From NCBI RefSeq assembly GCF_014266025.1, contig NZ_JACMYC010000001.1, positions 372,001 to 436,000 on the forward strand: DNA of 64,000 nt. Direction: 5' to 3'. Source of the DNA: Nocardioides deserti (lineage in GTDB: Bacteria > Actinomycetota > Actinomycetes > Propionibacteriales > Nocardioidaceae). Below, one piece after another: positions 1-8,232 of this stretch (its first letter is position 1; every line of letters starts with the position of its first letter). The position numbers were made by a program, and so were the translations under genes. The notes under the pieces are model-generated. The model searched no databases. It had not been told where the DNA came from and was given only the letters and a program-made list of their open reading frames with translations.

Positions 1-461
1 GCGAGGGTGAGCGCGAGCCAGCCGAGCAACCCGCCGATGACGGCGCCGACGGTGTTGGAGAGCCAGTCGTCGGTCGAGCACGAGCGGCCGAGCGCCGGAA
101 CCAGCGCCTGCAGCGTCTCGATCGCGGCGGACAGCAGGCCGGCCGCGAGGACGGCCAGCGCGGGGCGGCGCGACGCCACGGCCGCGAGCAGGGCCGGGGC
201 GACGAGGAGGACGACGTTCGCGGCGAGCTCCACCCGGCCGGGGGTCGGCAGCGTCCAGGCGACCTCGCAGCGGGAGAACAGCTCCCGGTCGACCGGCACC
301 AGCGCCAGCGCCGCCACCGGCACCAGCGAGAGGGCCGTCGCGGCCCATGCCAGCCGCGGGCGGACGCTCAACCAGGCACCGACGAACGGGCCGAGGACGA
401 CGAGCACCAGCAGCGCCGTGGGGGAGAGCCAGGGGTGCTCGACGAGCACGGTCGTGATCAC
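1..461 (-). CDS. VanZ-like family membrane protein (partial, C-terminus off window)
   Basis: Reading the minus strand from a GTG at 461 gives an open frame that runs off the left edge. About 153 residues are visible. It has several hydrophobic segments (around residues 14-30, 34-55, 80-110) and then the VanZ-type signature: IETLQ, a following Arg, and STDDWLSNTVGAVIGG near the window edge. VanZ-like proteins are small integral membrane proteins; the founding member gives low-level teicoplanin resistance, and most homologues have no known role. No resistance function is implied here. The start is inferred, and the divergent sulfurtransferase gene begins 77 bp away. Confidence 0.7.
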   Translation of the reverse strand, partial: MITTVLVEHPWLSPTALLVLVVLGPFVGAWLSVRPRLAWAATALSLVPVAALALVPVDRELFSRCEVAWTLPTPGRVELAANVVLLVAPALLAAVASRRPALAVLAAGLLSAAIETLQALVPALGRSCSTDDWLSNTVGAVIGGLLGWLALTL

Positions 462-538
462 TGCGGGGCGCCTTGCACGGCGACGACGGTACGGCGCGCG
501 GTCGGCGTCGCGGTCGGGCAGGTGGGTACTGGCGGTGC

Positions 539-1372
539 ATGAGCGACGCACCCCGCCACGTGTCCGTCGAGTGGCTCCACGAGCACCTCTCCGACCCGAC
601 CCTGCGCGTCCTCGACGCGACGGTGCACCTGACCTTCGACGAGGACGGGGCGCACGTCGAGCCCGGGCGGGAGACCTACGAGCGCGGGCACGTGCCGGGC
701 GCGGCCTTCGTCGACCAGGTCGCGAGTCTGAGTGACCCCGAGGGCGAGGCGCCGTTCGCCGCCGTGGCCAGCGACCGGTTCGCCGCCGTCATCGGTGAGG
801 CCGGTGTCGGGGACGACAACCGCGTCGTCGTCTACGACTCGGTGAACGGCATCTGGGCCACGCGGTTGTGGTGGCAGTTCGGGCTCGAGGGGAGCGACAA
901 CGTGTCGGTCCTCGACGGCGGGCTGGCGGCCTGGCAGGCCGCGGGCTACGAGACGACGACCGGCAACGAGACCTACCCGCCGACGACCTTCACCGCGCGG
1001 CGCCGGCCGGAGCGGATCAGCCACACCGCCGACGTCGAGCGCGCCGTCGACGACCCCGGCGTGCTGCTCGTCAACGCGCTCGACCGCGACGCCTTCGCCG
1101 CCGGACACATCCCCGGCAGCGTCAACGTGCCGTTCGGCGAGCTGGTCGGCCCGGACGGGCGGATGCGTCCGCTCGACGAGCTGCGCGGCCTGTTCGAGTC
1201 CGTCGGTGCGCTCGACCCCGGCAAGCAGCCGGTGACGTACTGCGGCGGCGGCATCGCCGCCACCGCCGCCGCGCTCGCGCTGATGGAGCTCGGCCGCGAG
1301 GACGTGGCCGTGTACGACGGCTCCATGAACGCCTGGACCGCCGACCCGTCCCGGCCGGTCGGGACCGCCTGA
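539..1372 (+). CDS. sulfurtransferase (tandem rhodanese domains; SseA/thiosulfate-mercaptopyruvate type)
   Basis: A 277-residue protein with two rhodanese domains, the usual layout of thiosulfate or 3-mercaptopyruvate sulfurtransferases. The N-terminal inactive domain contains VYDSVNGIWATRLWW and the linker LDGGLAAWQAAG. The C-terminal domain carries the catalytic Cys235 in the loop YCGGGIAAT. The enzyme would transfer sulfane sulfur to cyanide or thiol acceptors in the cytoplasm. The ATG at 539 (MSDAPRHVSVEWL) is preferred because family similarity begins there; an upstream in-frame start would add a low-complexity Arg-rich tail. CGGGIAA is not the classic CRxGx[RT] loop, so the substrate cannot be fixed from sequence. 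Confidence 0.85.
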   Translation: MSDAPRHVSVEWLHEHLSDPTLRVLDATVHLTFDEDGAHVEPGRETYERGHVPGAAFVDQVASLSDPEGEAPFAAVASDRFAAVIGEAGVGDDNRVVVYDSVNGIWATRLWWQFGLEGSDNVSVLDGGLAAWQAAGYETTTGNETYPPTTFTARRRPERISHTADVERAVDDPGVLLVNALDRDAFAAGHIPGSVNVPFGELVGPDGRMRPLDELRGLFESVGALDPGKQPVTYCGGGIAATAAALALMELGREDVAVYDGSMNAWTADPSRPVGTA

Positions 1373-1387
1373 CGCCGGGGGTCGGCC

Positions 1388-1804
1388 TCAGCCGAGGAGG
1401 TGCTGGCTCAGGTCGCCGGTGAGGTCGAGCCGCATCGAGCGGGTGGCGAACCACCAGGTGCCGTCGACCCGGGTGAACGTGTCGACGTAGCGTCCGGCCG
1501 CGACCGCCTGGAGCGGGAGGTCGGGGGTCGCCTGGAGGACGGTGAACCGGGAGCGGCAGGTCGCGGTCCCCGCGGCCTCGTCGACGTCGATGATCGGGTT
1601 GCTGACGACGTGGTGGCTGAGCGGGCGTCCGGTCGGTTCGTGGAGCCGCAGCGTGGCGGCGTACATCTGCTTCACCGCGGCCGGACCCTCGTGGCCGACG
1701 ACGCTGCCGTGCTCGAACAGCGCCGCGACGCCGTCGAGGTCGCCGGCGTCGACGTGCTCGGCGTAGCGGTAGAGGAGGTTCTCGATCGCGCGTGCGCTGT
1801 CCAC
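1388..1804 (-). CDS. SnoaL-like / NTF2-fold protein
   Basis: A 138-residue protein starting at GTG 1804 (VDSARAIENLLYRYAEHVD). This is the typical helical opening of SnoaL_4 proteins, followed by DLDGVAALFE and a C-terminal beta-rich half with W-containing strands (RVDGTWWFATR). The fold is a cone-shaped alpha+beta barrel used by ketosteroid isomerases, polyketide cyclases and ring-hydroxylating dioxygenase small subunits. No catalytic assignment is possible. It converges with the sulfurtransferase gene, 15 bp apart. A longer reading from 1879 would add a Pro/Arg-rich stretch that looks non-coding. Confidence 0.75.
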   Translation of the reverse strand: MDSARAIENLLYRYAEHVDAGDLDGVAALFEHGSVVGHEGPAAVKQMYAATLRLHEPTGRPLSHHVVSNPIIDVDEAAGTATCRSRFTVLQATPDLPLQAVAAGRYVDTFTRVDGTWWFATRSMRLDLTGDLSQHLLG

Positions 1805-1877
1805 GCCTCGCAACCTAGCCGCGGGAGCGGGTCCGTGCCGGAGGTATGCCGGTGGCCGTGTGCGGAACCGGGAGCGC

Positions 1878-2096
1878 ATGACCGGATGGATCGTCCTCGT
1901 CGTCGTGCTCGTCGCGATCGCTGTCGGCTACTTCCTCGCCAGCACCCGCTCGGCCAAGCAGGAGCAGCGCCGGATGGACGACGGCATCGCCGGGGAGCAC
2001 CTCGACACCAACCTCGACCCGGGTCCGCACCCGCAGTCGCGGCACACAGGACCCCGGACCCCACGCACCGGCCCGCAGCCGCCCGCCAACGACTGA
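1878..2096 (+). CDS. small single-pass membrane protein
   Basis: A 72-residue product starting at ATG 1878. It begins with an uninterrupted hydrophobic helix (WIVLVVVLVAIAVGYFLA, about residues 3-20). A short polar region rich in Gln/Arg/Asp follows (KQEQRRMDDG), then a Pro/Arg/Thr-rich tail. The layout suggests an N-terminal anchor with a soluble tail. I recognise no family. It lies divergent to the SnoaL-like gene with about 73 bp between starts. The hydrophobic segment is clearly protein-like, but the reality of the whole frame is less certain. Confidence 0.5.
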   Translation: MTGWIVLVVVLVAIAVGYFLASTRSAKQEQRRMDDGIAGEHLDTNLDPGPHPQSRHTGPRTPRTGPQPPAND

Positions 2097-2182
2097 ACCG
2101 GCCGACCCGGGCCCGCGACCTGCACCGGACCTCCACACTTCCTCGACCCGGCCCGACCGTCGGGACGCCTAGCGTCGGAGGC

Positions 2183-2548
2183 ATGAGCCTGCGCCTCCCC
2201 CCGACCACCGCGTCCCGCCTCGGGCTGACGGTCGCCGTCGGCACCGCTGTCCTCCTCGTCCTCGCCTCCGGCGCGGTCGGCATCGTCGGCGCCGGCGGCC
2301 GTCCCGACCGGGCGTACGTCGCCGTCCCCGCCGTCCTGCTCCTCGGCTCGCTCGCCGCGCGGCTCCGGCCCCGCGGCATGGTGCTCGCGCTCGGCGCCAC
2401 CGCCCTCACCCAGGTCGTCGTGTCCGCCTCGCTGCTGCTTGCCGGCGTGCACGGCGACGCGTCGGTGGTCGACGTCGTCGGCATCACCGCGATGTTCGCC
2501 GGGCTGTTCGGGACCTCGGCGGGGCTCCACGCGGTCGCGGCGGGCTAG
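2183..2548 (+). CDS. small integral membrane protein, four predicted helices
   Basis: A 121-residue hydrophobic protein from ATG 2183, with a GGAGG sequence just upstream. Four membrane segments are evident at about residues 13-36, 43-58, 66-87 and 95-117, with short Arg/Asp-containing loops. No family motif is recognised. Its TAG stop overlaps the stop codon of the convergent dienelactone hydrolase gene by four bases (CTAG shared), so the two genes end on the same tetranucleotide. Confidence 0.65.
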   Translation: MSLRLPPTTASRLGLTVAVGTAVLLVLASGAVGIVGAGGRPDRAYVAVPAVLLLGSLAARLRPRGMVLALGATALTQVVVSASLLLAGVHGDASVVDVVGITAMFAGLFGTSAGLHAVAAG

Positions 2549-3279
2549 CGCCGCAGCCGGTCGTCGAAGAACGCCAGCACGGCGTCGACGGCGTCCTGGT
2601 GCCGGTGCAGGGTGAGGGTGGAGTGCTTGAACCCGGGCAGGTCGACGCGGAGAAACGCGTCGCCGAGCTCGCGGGTGAGCGTCTCGAAGCGCGTCCCGAT
2701 CATCCGGTCGCCCTCGTAGCGCAGCCCGAGCACCGAGCAGCCGGCGGCCGCCCGCTCGCGGACCACGTCGAGGTCGGCGGGGGAGAGCTGCAGGTCGGCC
2801 GCGCGCCGACGCCCGAGCGGGAGCGGCGTCGACGGCTGGGCCAGCACCGGCGCGGCGACCGAGTCGTCGACCATCATCGCCAGCGCGAAGCCGCCGGTGA
2901 AGCACATGCCGAGCGCCCCGACGCCCGGCCCGCCGACGTCCTCGTGCAGCTCCCGGGCCAGCGAGCGCAGCCAGCCCGCGACCGGGGTGGTCCCGCCGGC
3001 GGCCAGCATCGACATCTCCCGGCTGACGCAGATCTGCGCGAGAGCGCGACCCACCGACCGGGCACCGACCGGCGCCTCGGGCGTGCCGAACAGGTGCGGC
3101 ATGACGACGGTGTAGCCCGCGGCGACCAGGTCCTCGGCGTACCCGATCACGTCCGGGGAGATGCCCGGGATCTCGTGGACGAGGACCACGCCGGGTCCGT
3201 CCCCCTTCCGGTACGTCGGGTGGCTGGTGCCGGCGGCGTCGGTGTGCACGCCGCCGGTCCAGGTGTCGAGGAGCGCCAT
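2545..3279 (-). CDS. dienelactone hydrolase family protein
   Basis: A 244-residue alpha/beta hydrolase starting at ATG 3279 (MALLDTWTGGVHTD). The family's oxyanion region reads VVLVHEIPGISPDV and the nucleophile elbow is GMCFTGG. Cys is the nucleophile, as in dienelactone hydrolases, rather than Ser. A late Asp (YEGDRM) and the His in GFKHSTLT are consistent with the acid and base of the triad. DLH proteins hydrolyse cyclic esters in aromatic degradation, but many family members act on other esters. It converges on the small membrane protein gene with a 4-bp overlap. Confidence 0.85.
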   Translation of the reverse strand: MALLDTWTGGVHTDAAGTSHPTYRKGDGPGVVLVHEIPGISPDVIGYAEDLVAAGYTVVMPHLFGTPEAPVGARSVGRALAQICVSREMSMLAAGGTTPVAGWLRSLARELHEDVGGPGVGALGMCFTGGFALAMMVDDSVAAPVLAQPSTPLPLGRRRAADLQLSPADLDVVRERAAAGCSVLGLRYEGDRMIGTRFETLTRELGDAFLRVDLPGFKHSTLTLHRHQDAVDAVLAFFDDRLRR

Positions 3280-3363
3280 GACGCGGAGTATGGGTACCGG
3301 CGCCCTCGTGACGGAACGGCGTGTCCAGCTGGTGGTGCCCCGCGGCGGACGGTGCGGGGCCTG

Positions 3364-3867
3364 ATGCCGCTGCACGCGCTCGAGCTGGTGCCCGACGAGG
3401 CCGGCCTGGAGGCGGTCCGCCACGACTGGCATCGGCTCCGTGACGCCGGGCTGCCGTCGCAGCTCGACCACCCCGGGGCGACCAACGCGCCGCACCTGAC
3501 CGTCGTCTCCGCGCCCGACCTGCCCGACGCCGCGATCGACGTGGCCGCCGCGCGGCTCGGGTCGCTGCTGCCGTTCCGTGCGCGGTCGGCCGGCCTGTTG
3601 CTGCTCGGCGGAGAGCGCCTGACCGTGGCCCGCGCGGTCGACATCGACGACGACGTCGTACGTCGTGTGCTCGCGGTGCGCGTGCAGGTGCCGGACCGCG
3701 CCCACCTGGGCTGGCTGCCGCACGTGACGCTGGCCCGCCGCCTCGACCGGGCCGACGCCCAGCGGGCCGTCGACGTGCTCGGTCACGAGGACGTCGTGCT
3801 CACCTTCACCCGGCTGCGCCGCTGGGACCCCGACGCCGGCCGCGTCACCACGGTCGCGGGGTGGTGA
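3364..3867 (+). CDS. 2'-5' RNA ligase family protein (2H phosphoesterase)
   Basis: A 167-residue protein from ATG 3364. It carries two HxT motifs spaced as in 2H phosphoesterases: HLTV near residue 44 and HVTL near residue 120. The family includes bacterial 2'-5' RNA ligases/cyclic phosphodiesterases that act on RNA ends with 2'-5' or 2',3'-cyclic phosphate bonds. Length fits the family. The gene is alone, divergent from the dienelactone hydrolase with 84 bp between starts. Confidence 0.75.
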   Translation: MPLHALELVPDEAGLEAVRHDWHRLRDAGLPSQLDHPGATNAPHLTVVSAPDLPDAAIDVAAARLGSLLPFRARSAGLLLLGGERLTVARAVDIDDDVVRRVLAVRVQVPDRAHLGWLPHVTLARRLDRADAQRAVDVLGHEDVVLTFTRLRRWDPDAGRVTTVAGW

Positions 3868-3885
3868 GGCCGGCGGCCGCGAGCT

Positions 3886-3921
3886 TCATCGGCTGGCCGC
3901 TGGAACTTCCGCCAGAAATCG
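3886..3921. repeat. possible decayed copy of the palindromic repeat found at 29.3, 36.9 and 38.0 kb
   Basis: The stretch TTCATCGGCTGGCCG followed by TGGAACTTCC resembles the conserved TTCATCGG-NNNN-CCGATGAACC arm seen intact in three other intergenic regions. A GAAAT follows, as in the middle of the intact repeats. Palindromy is mostly lost here. It lies between a 2H phosphoesterase gene and the cold-shock gene, just before that gene's terminator. The resemblance may be chance. Confidence 0.25.
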
Positions 3922-3924
3922 CCG

Positions 3925-3962
3925 AAGGGCGGCCCCCGGTGCGTGACCGGGGAGCCGCCCTT
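3925..3962 (-). terminator. rho-independent-type terminator of the cold-shock gene
   Basis: A strong stem-loop follows the stop of the minus-strand cold-shock gene. The 9-bp arm AAGGGCGGC pairs with GCCGCCCTT and the 7-bp arm CCCCGGT pairs with ACCGGGG, with one bulged A and a GCGTG loop. On the minus strand it is followed by a short T-rich stretch (ATTTCT). The stem is fully symmetric, but the U-tract is weak, as is usual in high-GC actinobacteria. Confidence 0.7.
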
Positions 3963-3988
3963 GGACGAAGCGTGTGGGAGCCGGAGGC

Positions 3989-4192
3989 TCAGACAGCGCG
4001 GACGTTCTCCGCCTGCGGGCCCTTGGGGCCGGCGACGACGTCGAACTCGACGCGCTGGTCGTCCTTGAGGGACTTGTAGCCGTTGCCCTGGATGTTGCTG
4101 TGGTGGACGAACACGTCAGCGCCGCCACCCTCCTGCGCGATGAAGCCGAAGCCCTTGTCGTCGCTGAACCACTTCACGGTGCCGTTGGTCAT
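3989..4192 (-). CDS. cold-shock protein, CspA family
   Basis: A 67-residue single cold-shock domain starting at ATG 4192. Both RNA-binding motifs are intact: KGFGFI (RNP1, residues 13-18) and VFVHHS (RNP2, residues 27-32), with the conserved GTVKWF opening. These proteins bind single-stranded RNA/DNA and melt RNA secondary structure. A GAAGGA Shine-Dalgarno lies 8 nt upstream. The untranslated leader appears long and contains a hairpin, as is typical for csp genes. A terminator follows the gene. Confidence 0.95.
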   Translation of the reverse strand: MTNGTVKWFSDDKGFGFIAQEGGGADVFVHHSNIQGNGYKSLKDDQRVEFDVVAGPKGPQAENVRAV

Positions 4193-4218
4193 GATGCATT
4201 TCCTTCGTGTCGGTAGCG

Positions 4219-4238
4219 GCGGGCGACCTGTTGCCCGC
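4219..4238 (-). promoter_or_regulatory. hairpin in the long 5' leader of the cold-shock gene
   Basis: The arms GCGGGC and GCCCGC, separated by 8 nt, lie 27-46 nt upstream of the cold-shock start codon. The interval 4193-4423 holds no gene and probably is the csp promoter and leader. Leader structures commonly control csp mRNA stability and translation. This one is a simple 6-bp stem and its role is inferred. Confidence 0.35.
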
Positions 4239-4423
4239 TGCGGGGCTGAAGACAAAGCGAGGCGCCTGATACCGACGTGCGAGACGAAGAAAACCAAGGA
4301 CAAGCGATGAGCTCGGCGGCCAGATCGGCCACCAGGTGGGGAGAACCCCCTTCAACAACCTCGACACTAGCAGGGGACCGGTCCGGGCCCCGCATCCTCA
4401 CGCTGCATCCTCGCGCTGGGTCC

Positions 4424-5521
4424 TCACGTCCAGTAGAGCAGCGGCGCGCCGGGGAGGCGGGCGGCCAGCGCGTCCGTGAACCAGCCGCGCATCTCGGTCA
4501 TCGTCTCGCGTGGGTAGACGTACTTGGTGCCGCCGAACTTGTTGCGCTTGGCGGTGCGGACCGACTCGTCCATCTCCAGCTTGGTCCGCGGGTACCACCC
4601 GAGCAGCACCTCGCGGGAGCCCGGCGTGAAGCGGTGGGTGATCACCTCGGTGGTCAGGTCGAGGTCGGGGACGTCGGCCAGCGCCGTGCCCACGGCGTCC
4701 AGCAGCGCGGCGTACTGCTCCTGCCAGCCTTCGACCGGCATGACCGGCGCGATCGTCAGCCCCACGCGGTAGCCGGCCAGCGCGACCCGGCGCAGCGCCT
4801 CGATGCGGGCCGGCACCGGCGACGTGCCGCCCTCGAACCGCCCGGCGACCTCCTCGGCGTTGAGCGAGACGCGCATCCGCGTGCGGCGGCCGTGGGGGAG
4901 CACCAGCAGGTCGTCGACGGCGTCGAACTTGGTCGTGAACCGCAGCGACACGTCGTCGCCGTACGCCCCCGTGCCGACGCGGCGCACGGCCTCGGCGAGC
5001 GAGCCGGTGAGGTGCTCGATGCCGAGCGGGTCGGTGTAGCAGGACAGCTCGTACGTCGTGCCCTCGTGGCCGCGCTCGGCGGTGCCGCTGGTGACCGCGC
5101 CGCGGCCGGCGTGCGTGCCGATGCCGGCCAGGACGTCGTCGAGGTTGGCGTAGGCGCGGGTGATCGGCGGGCCGGTGAGCGAGCCGGCGAGGTAGCAGTA
5201 CTGGCAGTGCGCCGGACAGCCCTTCGCCAGGTCGATGCGCCAGTCGGCGCTGGGCGGGATCGGCTGCGGCTTGATCGCGCTCGGCGGCGCGACGACGAGC
5301 GCGAGCGTCTTCTTAGCGCGGGCGTAGACCTCGCGCTCGGAGCCCTCGGTCAGACCGGTGAGGCGGTTGCCGGAGAGCAGGCGCACGTCGTCGACACCGG
5401 CCGCCTCGACGCGGCGCAGCACCTCGGCGGTGTGCGGCTGCTCGGCCGCGGCGGCGGTGACCAGGACGTGCTCGGGGACCCAGGGACGTGACATCGGACG
5501 GGGCATCACCTGGTTGAACAC
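4424..5521 (-). CDS. spore photoproduct lyase-like radical SAM protein (first of two)
   Basis: A 365-residue protein with a radical-SAM [4Fe-4S] motif CPAHCQYCY (C-x3-C-x2-C) near residue 110. It is followed by the SPL-type region with DDVLAGIG, RFTTKFDAVDDLL and a TIAPVMPVEGW strand. Spore photoproduct lyase repairs thymine-dimer spore photoproduct. This lineage does not form endospores, so the substrate is open. A second, diverged homologue lies at 19522-20598. The start at 5521 (MFNQVMPRPMSRPW) could be shortened to either downstream Met. It is divergent from the DUF480-methyltransferase gene, with 35 bp between starts, so they probably share a promoter region. Confidence 0.8.
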   Translation of the reverse strand: MFNQVMPRPMSRPWVPEHVLVTAAAAEQPHTAEVLRRVEAAGVDDVRLLSGNRLTGLTEGSEREVYARAKKTLALVVAPPSAIKPQPIPPSADWRIDLAKGCPAHCQYCYLAGSLTGPPITRAYANLDDVLAGIGTHAGRGAVTSGTAERGHEGTTYELSCYTDPLGIEHLTGSLAEAVRRVGTGAYGDDVSLRFTTKFDAVDDLLVLPHGRRTRMRVSLNAEEVAGRFEGGTSPVPARIEALRRVALAGYRVGLTIAPVMPVEGWQEQYAALLDAVGTALADVPDLDLTTEVITHRFTPGSREVLLGWYPRTKLEMDESVRTAKRNKFGGTKYVYPRETMTEMRGWFTDALAARLPGAPLLYWT

Positions 5522-5556
5522 CGGGTGCTGTCGGGGCGTTCCCCTATCGTCGCCGC

Positions 5557-6768
5557 GTGACCGAGACCCCGCCCACGTCGGACCTCCAGCTCGACCACGA
5601 GGAGCAGCGGGTGCTCGGCGCGCTGCTCGAGAAGCAGGTGACCGTGCCGGGGTCCTACCCGATGACGCTGAGCGGTCTGCGCACCGCGTGCAACCAGACG
5701 AGCAGCCGCGAGCCGGTCACGGAGTACGACGAGCGGCTGGTCGAGCAGGTCGGCCGGCGGCTCAAGGAGCGCGGGCTGCTACGGATCGTCTGGTCCGACA
5801 CCGGCCGGCGGACGCTGAAGTACCACCAGGTGCTCGACGAGGTGCTCGGTCTCTCCGACGACGAGCGCGCGCTGCTGACCGTGCTGCTGCTCCGCGGACC
5901 GCAGGCGCCCGGCGAGCTGCGCTCGCGGACCGACCGGCTGCACGCGTTCGCCGACCGGCAGGCGGCCGAGGCGTGCCTGCGGCGGATGGCCGAGCGCAGC
6001 CTCGTCGAGGAGCTGCCGCGCCGGCGCGGGGACCGGGACGCCCGTTGGCGGCACCTGCTCGGCGCGCCCGACGACGTGGTCGCGGCCGTCGAGCCGGACG
6101 GCCCCGTGGTGCTGCCCGAGGACCGGGACGACCGGGTGCGCGCGTCCTACGGGGCTATCGCCGCGGACTACGACGACGCGATGGCCGACGAGCTGCCCGG
6201 GCAGCCGTTCGAGCGGTGGCTGCTCGACCGGGTGGCCGAGCACGCGGTCGCGTCCGGCCGCCCCGTGGTCGACGCCGGCTGCGGACCGGGCCGGGTGACG
6301 GCGTACCTCGCCGCGGCGGGGGTCGACGCCACCGGCATCGACCTCACCCCTGCGATGGTCGAGCAGGCGCAGGCGCGCTTCCCGGACGCGACGTACGCCG
6401 TCGGTGACCTGCGCCGCCTCGTGCGGCCGCCGGCCGCGGACGGCTGGGCGGCGGTGCTGGGGTGGTACTCGCTGATCCACCTCGCACCCGGCGAGCTGGC
6501 GGAGGCAGTGTCCGCGCTGGCCCGGCCGCTCGCCGCCGGCGGGCTGCTGGTGCTCGCGCTGCACACCGGCGGCCCGCAGCGGGTGCGCCACCTCGAGGAG
6601 TGGCTCGGCCACGAGGTGTCGCTCGACGTCGTGATGCACGACGTCGCCGAGGTCCGCACCGCCGTGGAGGCGGCCGGGCTCGGCGACGTCGAGTGGTACC
6701 GCCGCGGCCCGGTCGCCTCGCGGTGCGAGACGACCGAGCGGCTCTACGTGCTGGCGACCAGGGGCTAG
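5557..6768 (+). CDS. DUF480 (YceH-like) - SAM methyltransferase fusion
   Basis: A 403-residue protein from GTG 5557. Residues about 8-175 form a YceH/DUF480 domain, with the typical opening LDHEEQRVLGALLEKQVTVPG and tandem winged-helix-like repeats. Residues about 195-400 are a class I SAM-dependent methyltransferase: YGAIAADYDD, motif I VVDAGCGPGRVT, then GIDLTPAMVEQA and a late RLYVLATR strand. E. coli YceH has only the DUF480 part and an unclear role. The methyl acceptor is unknown. Fusion of a DNA-binding-like domain to a methyltransferase suggests nucleic-acid or regulatory targets, but that is inference. Confidence 0.8.
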   Translation: MTETPPTSDLQLDHEEQRVLGALLEKQVTVPGSYPMTLSGLRTACNQTSSREPVTEYDERLVEQVGRRLKERGLLRIVWSDTGRRTLKYHQVLDEVLGLSDDERALLTVLLLRGPQAPGELRSRTDRLHAFADRQAAEACLRRMAERSLVEELPRRRGDRDARWRHLLGAPDDVVAAVEPDGPVVLPEDRDDRVRASYGAIAADYDDAMADELPGQPFERWLLDRVAEHAVASGRPVVDAGCGPGRVTAYLAAAGVDATGIDLTPAMVEQAQARFPDATYAVGDLRRLVRPPAADGWAAVLGWYSLIHLAPGELAEAVSALARPLAAGGLLVLALHTGGPQRVRHLEEWLGHEVSLDVVMHDVAEVRTAVEAAGLGDVEWYRRGPVASRCETTERLYVLATRG

Positions 6769-6787
6769 CCCGGGTCACCAGCAGGGC

Positions 6788-8119
6788 TCAGACCGAGACC
6801 GGCTCGCGCTCGGTGCGCTGCTCGGCGACCGGCTCGTCGCCGAGGGCGTCACCGCGGGGAGCGGCGTACGCCGCCAGGTCGAGCAGCCCCTCGCGCTTGG
6901 CCACGATCGTCGGCACGAGCGCCTGGCCGGCGACGTTGGTCGCGGTCCGGATCATGTCGAGGATCGGGTCGATCGCGAGCAGCAGCGCCACGCCCTCGAC
7001 GGGCAGGCCGAGCGTCGACAGGGTCAGCGTGAGCATGACGACCGCACCGGTGAGGCCGGCGGTCGCAGCGGAGCCGATGACCGAGACGAACGCGATGAGC
7101 AGGTAGTCCTGGATGCCCAGCTCGATGCCGAAGACCTGCGCGACGGTGATCGCGGCGAGCGCGGGGTAGATCGCCGCGCAGCCGTCCATCTTGGTGGTCG
7201 CACCGAACGGCACGGCGAACGAGGCGTACTCCTCCGGGACTCCCAGGTTCCGCGTTGTCACGCGCTGGGTGAGCGGCATGGTGCCCACCGACGAGCGCGA
7301 GACGAACGCGAGCTGGATGGCCGGCCAGGCGCCGGTGAAGAACTTGACCGGGGAGAGGCCGTGGAGCCGCAGGATGACCGGGTAGACGACGAGCATCACG
7401 ATCAGGCAACCGACGTAGACGTCGATCGTGAACGTCGCGAGCGGGCCGACGAGGTCCCAGCCGTAGGTCGCGACCGCGGTGCCGATCAGGCCGAGCGTGC
7501 CCAGCGGGGCGAGCTTGATGATCCACCACAGCACCTGCTGGATGACCGCGAGCGCGGAGCGCATGAAGCGCAGGAACGGCTCGGCGGCGTCGCCGGCCTT
7601 GAGCGCGGCCGCGCCGATGGCGAGCGCGACCACCACGAGCTGGAGCACGTTGAACGACACGCCGCCCTCGTCGGCGGAGAGGCCGAGGAAGTTCGCGGGG
7701 ACCAGGCCCGTGAGGAAGTCCAGCCACGAGCCGGTGCCGCCGTCGTACGACGCACCCGCCGGCGCGACGTCGGCAGACTCGCCCGGGTTGGTCAGGATGC
7801 CGAGGCCCAGGCCGACGCCGACGGCGATCAGCGAGGTGACCATGAACCACAGCAGGGTCTGGCCGGCCAAGCGGGCGGCGTTCGTGACCTGGCGCAGGTT
7901 GGCGATGCTCACGATGATCGCGGTGAGCACCAGCGGCGGGACGGCCGCCTTGAGCAGGCCGACGAAGACGTCGCCGACGGTGGCCAGCGTCGTGGTCAGC
8001 CACTCGGACCCGGTGGTGCGGGCGACCAGGCCCAGCAGCACGCCGAGGACGAGGCCGGCGACGATCTGCGCCCAGAACGGGACCTTGCGTGCAGCGCGCA
8101 GGACCGAGGAGTTCGACAT
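6788..8119 (-). CDS. dicarboxylate/amino acid:cation symporter (DAACS family)
   Basis: A 443-residue membrane protein starting at ATG 8119 (MSNSSVLRAARKVPFW), preceded by AGGAG. It has the DAACS order of eight helices with two hairpins. Hairpin HP1 carries the serine-rich SRSSVGTMPLT, and TM7 carries GATTKMDGCAAIYP in place of the usual NMDGT. The last helices read AVVMLTLTLSTLGLPVEG. It would import C4-dicarboxylates or acidic amino acids with Na+ or H+. The TKMDG variant may alter cation or substrate preference. The next gene downstream converges, so it is probably monocistronic. Confidence 0.88.
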   Translation of the reverse strand: MSNSSVLRAARKVPFWAQIVAGLVLGVLLGLVARTTGSEWLTTTLATVGDVFVGLLKAAVPPLVLTAIIVSIANLRQVTNAARLAGQTLLWFMVTSLIAVGVGLGLGILTNPGESADVAPAGASYDGGTGSWLDFLTGLVPANFLGLSADEGGVSFNVLQLVVVALAIGAAALKAGDAAEPFLRFMRSALAVIQQVLWWIIKLAPLGTLGLIGTAVATYGWDLVGPLATFTIDVYVGCLIVMLVVYPVILRLHGLSPVKFFTGAWPAIQLAFVSRSSVGTMPLTQRVTTRNLGVPEEYASFAVPFGATTKMDGCAAIYPALAAITVAQVFGIELGIQDYLLIAFVSVIGSAATAGLTGAVVMLTLTLSTLGLPVEGVALLLAIDPILDMIRTATNVAGQALVPTIVAKREGLLDLAAYAAPRGDALGDEPVAEQRTEREPVSV

Positions 8120-8232
8120 TCGCAGGAGCCTTTCGAGGAGGGACTCCTGCCCAACACGTCCTCCCCTGAGGCCATGCCCCGGGCCCGGGTGAGTCGAGTC
8201 ACCCCGCCGGCTGGGCGCTGCGGGGCGGCGGC

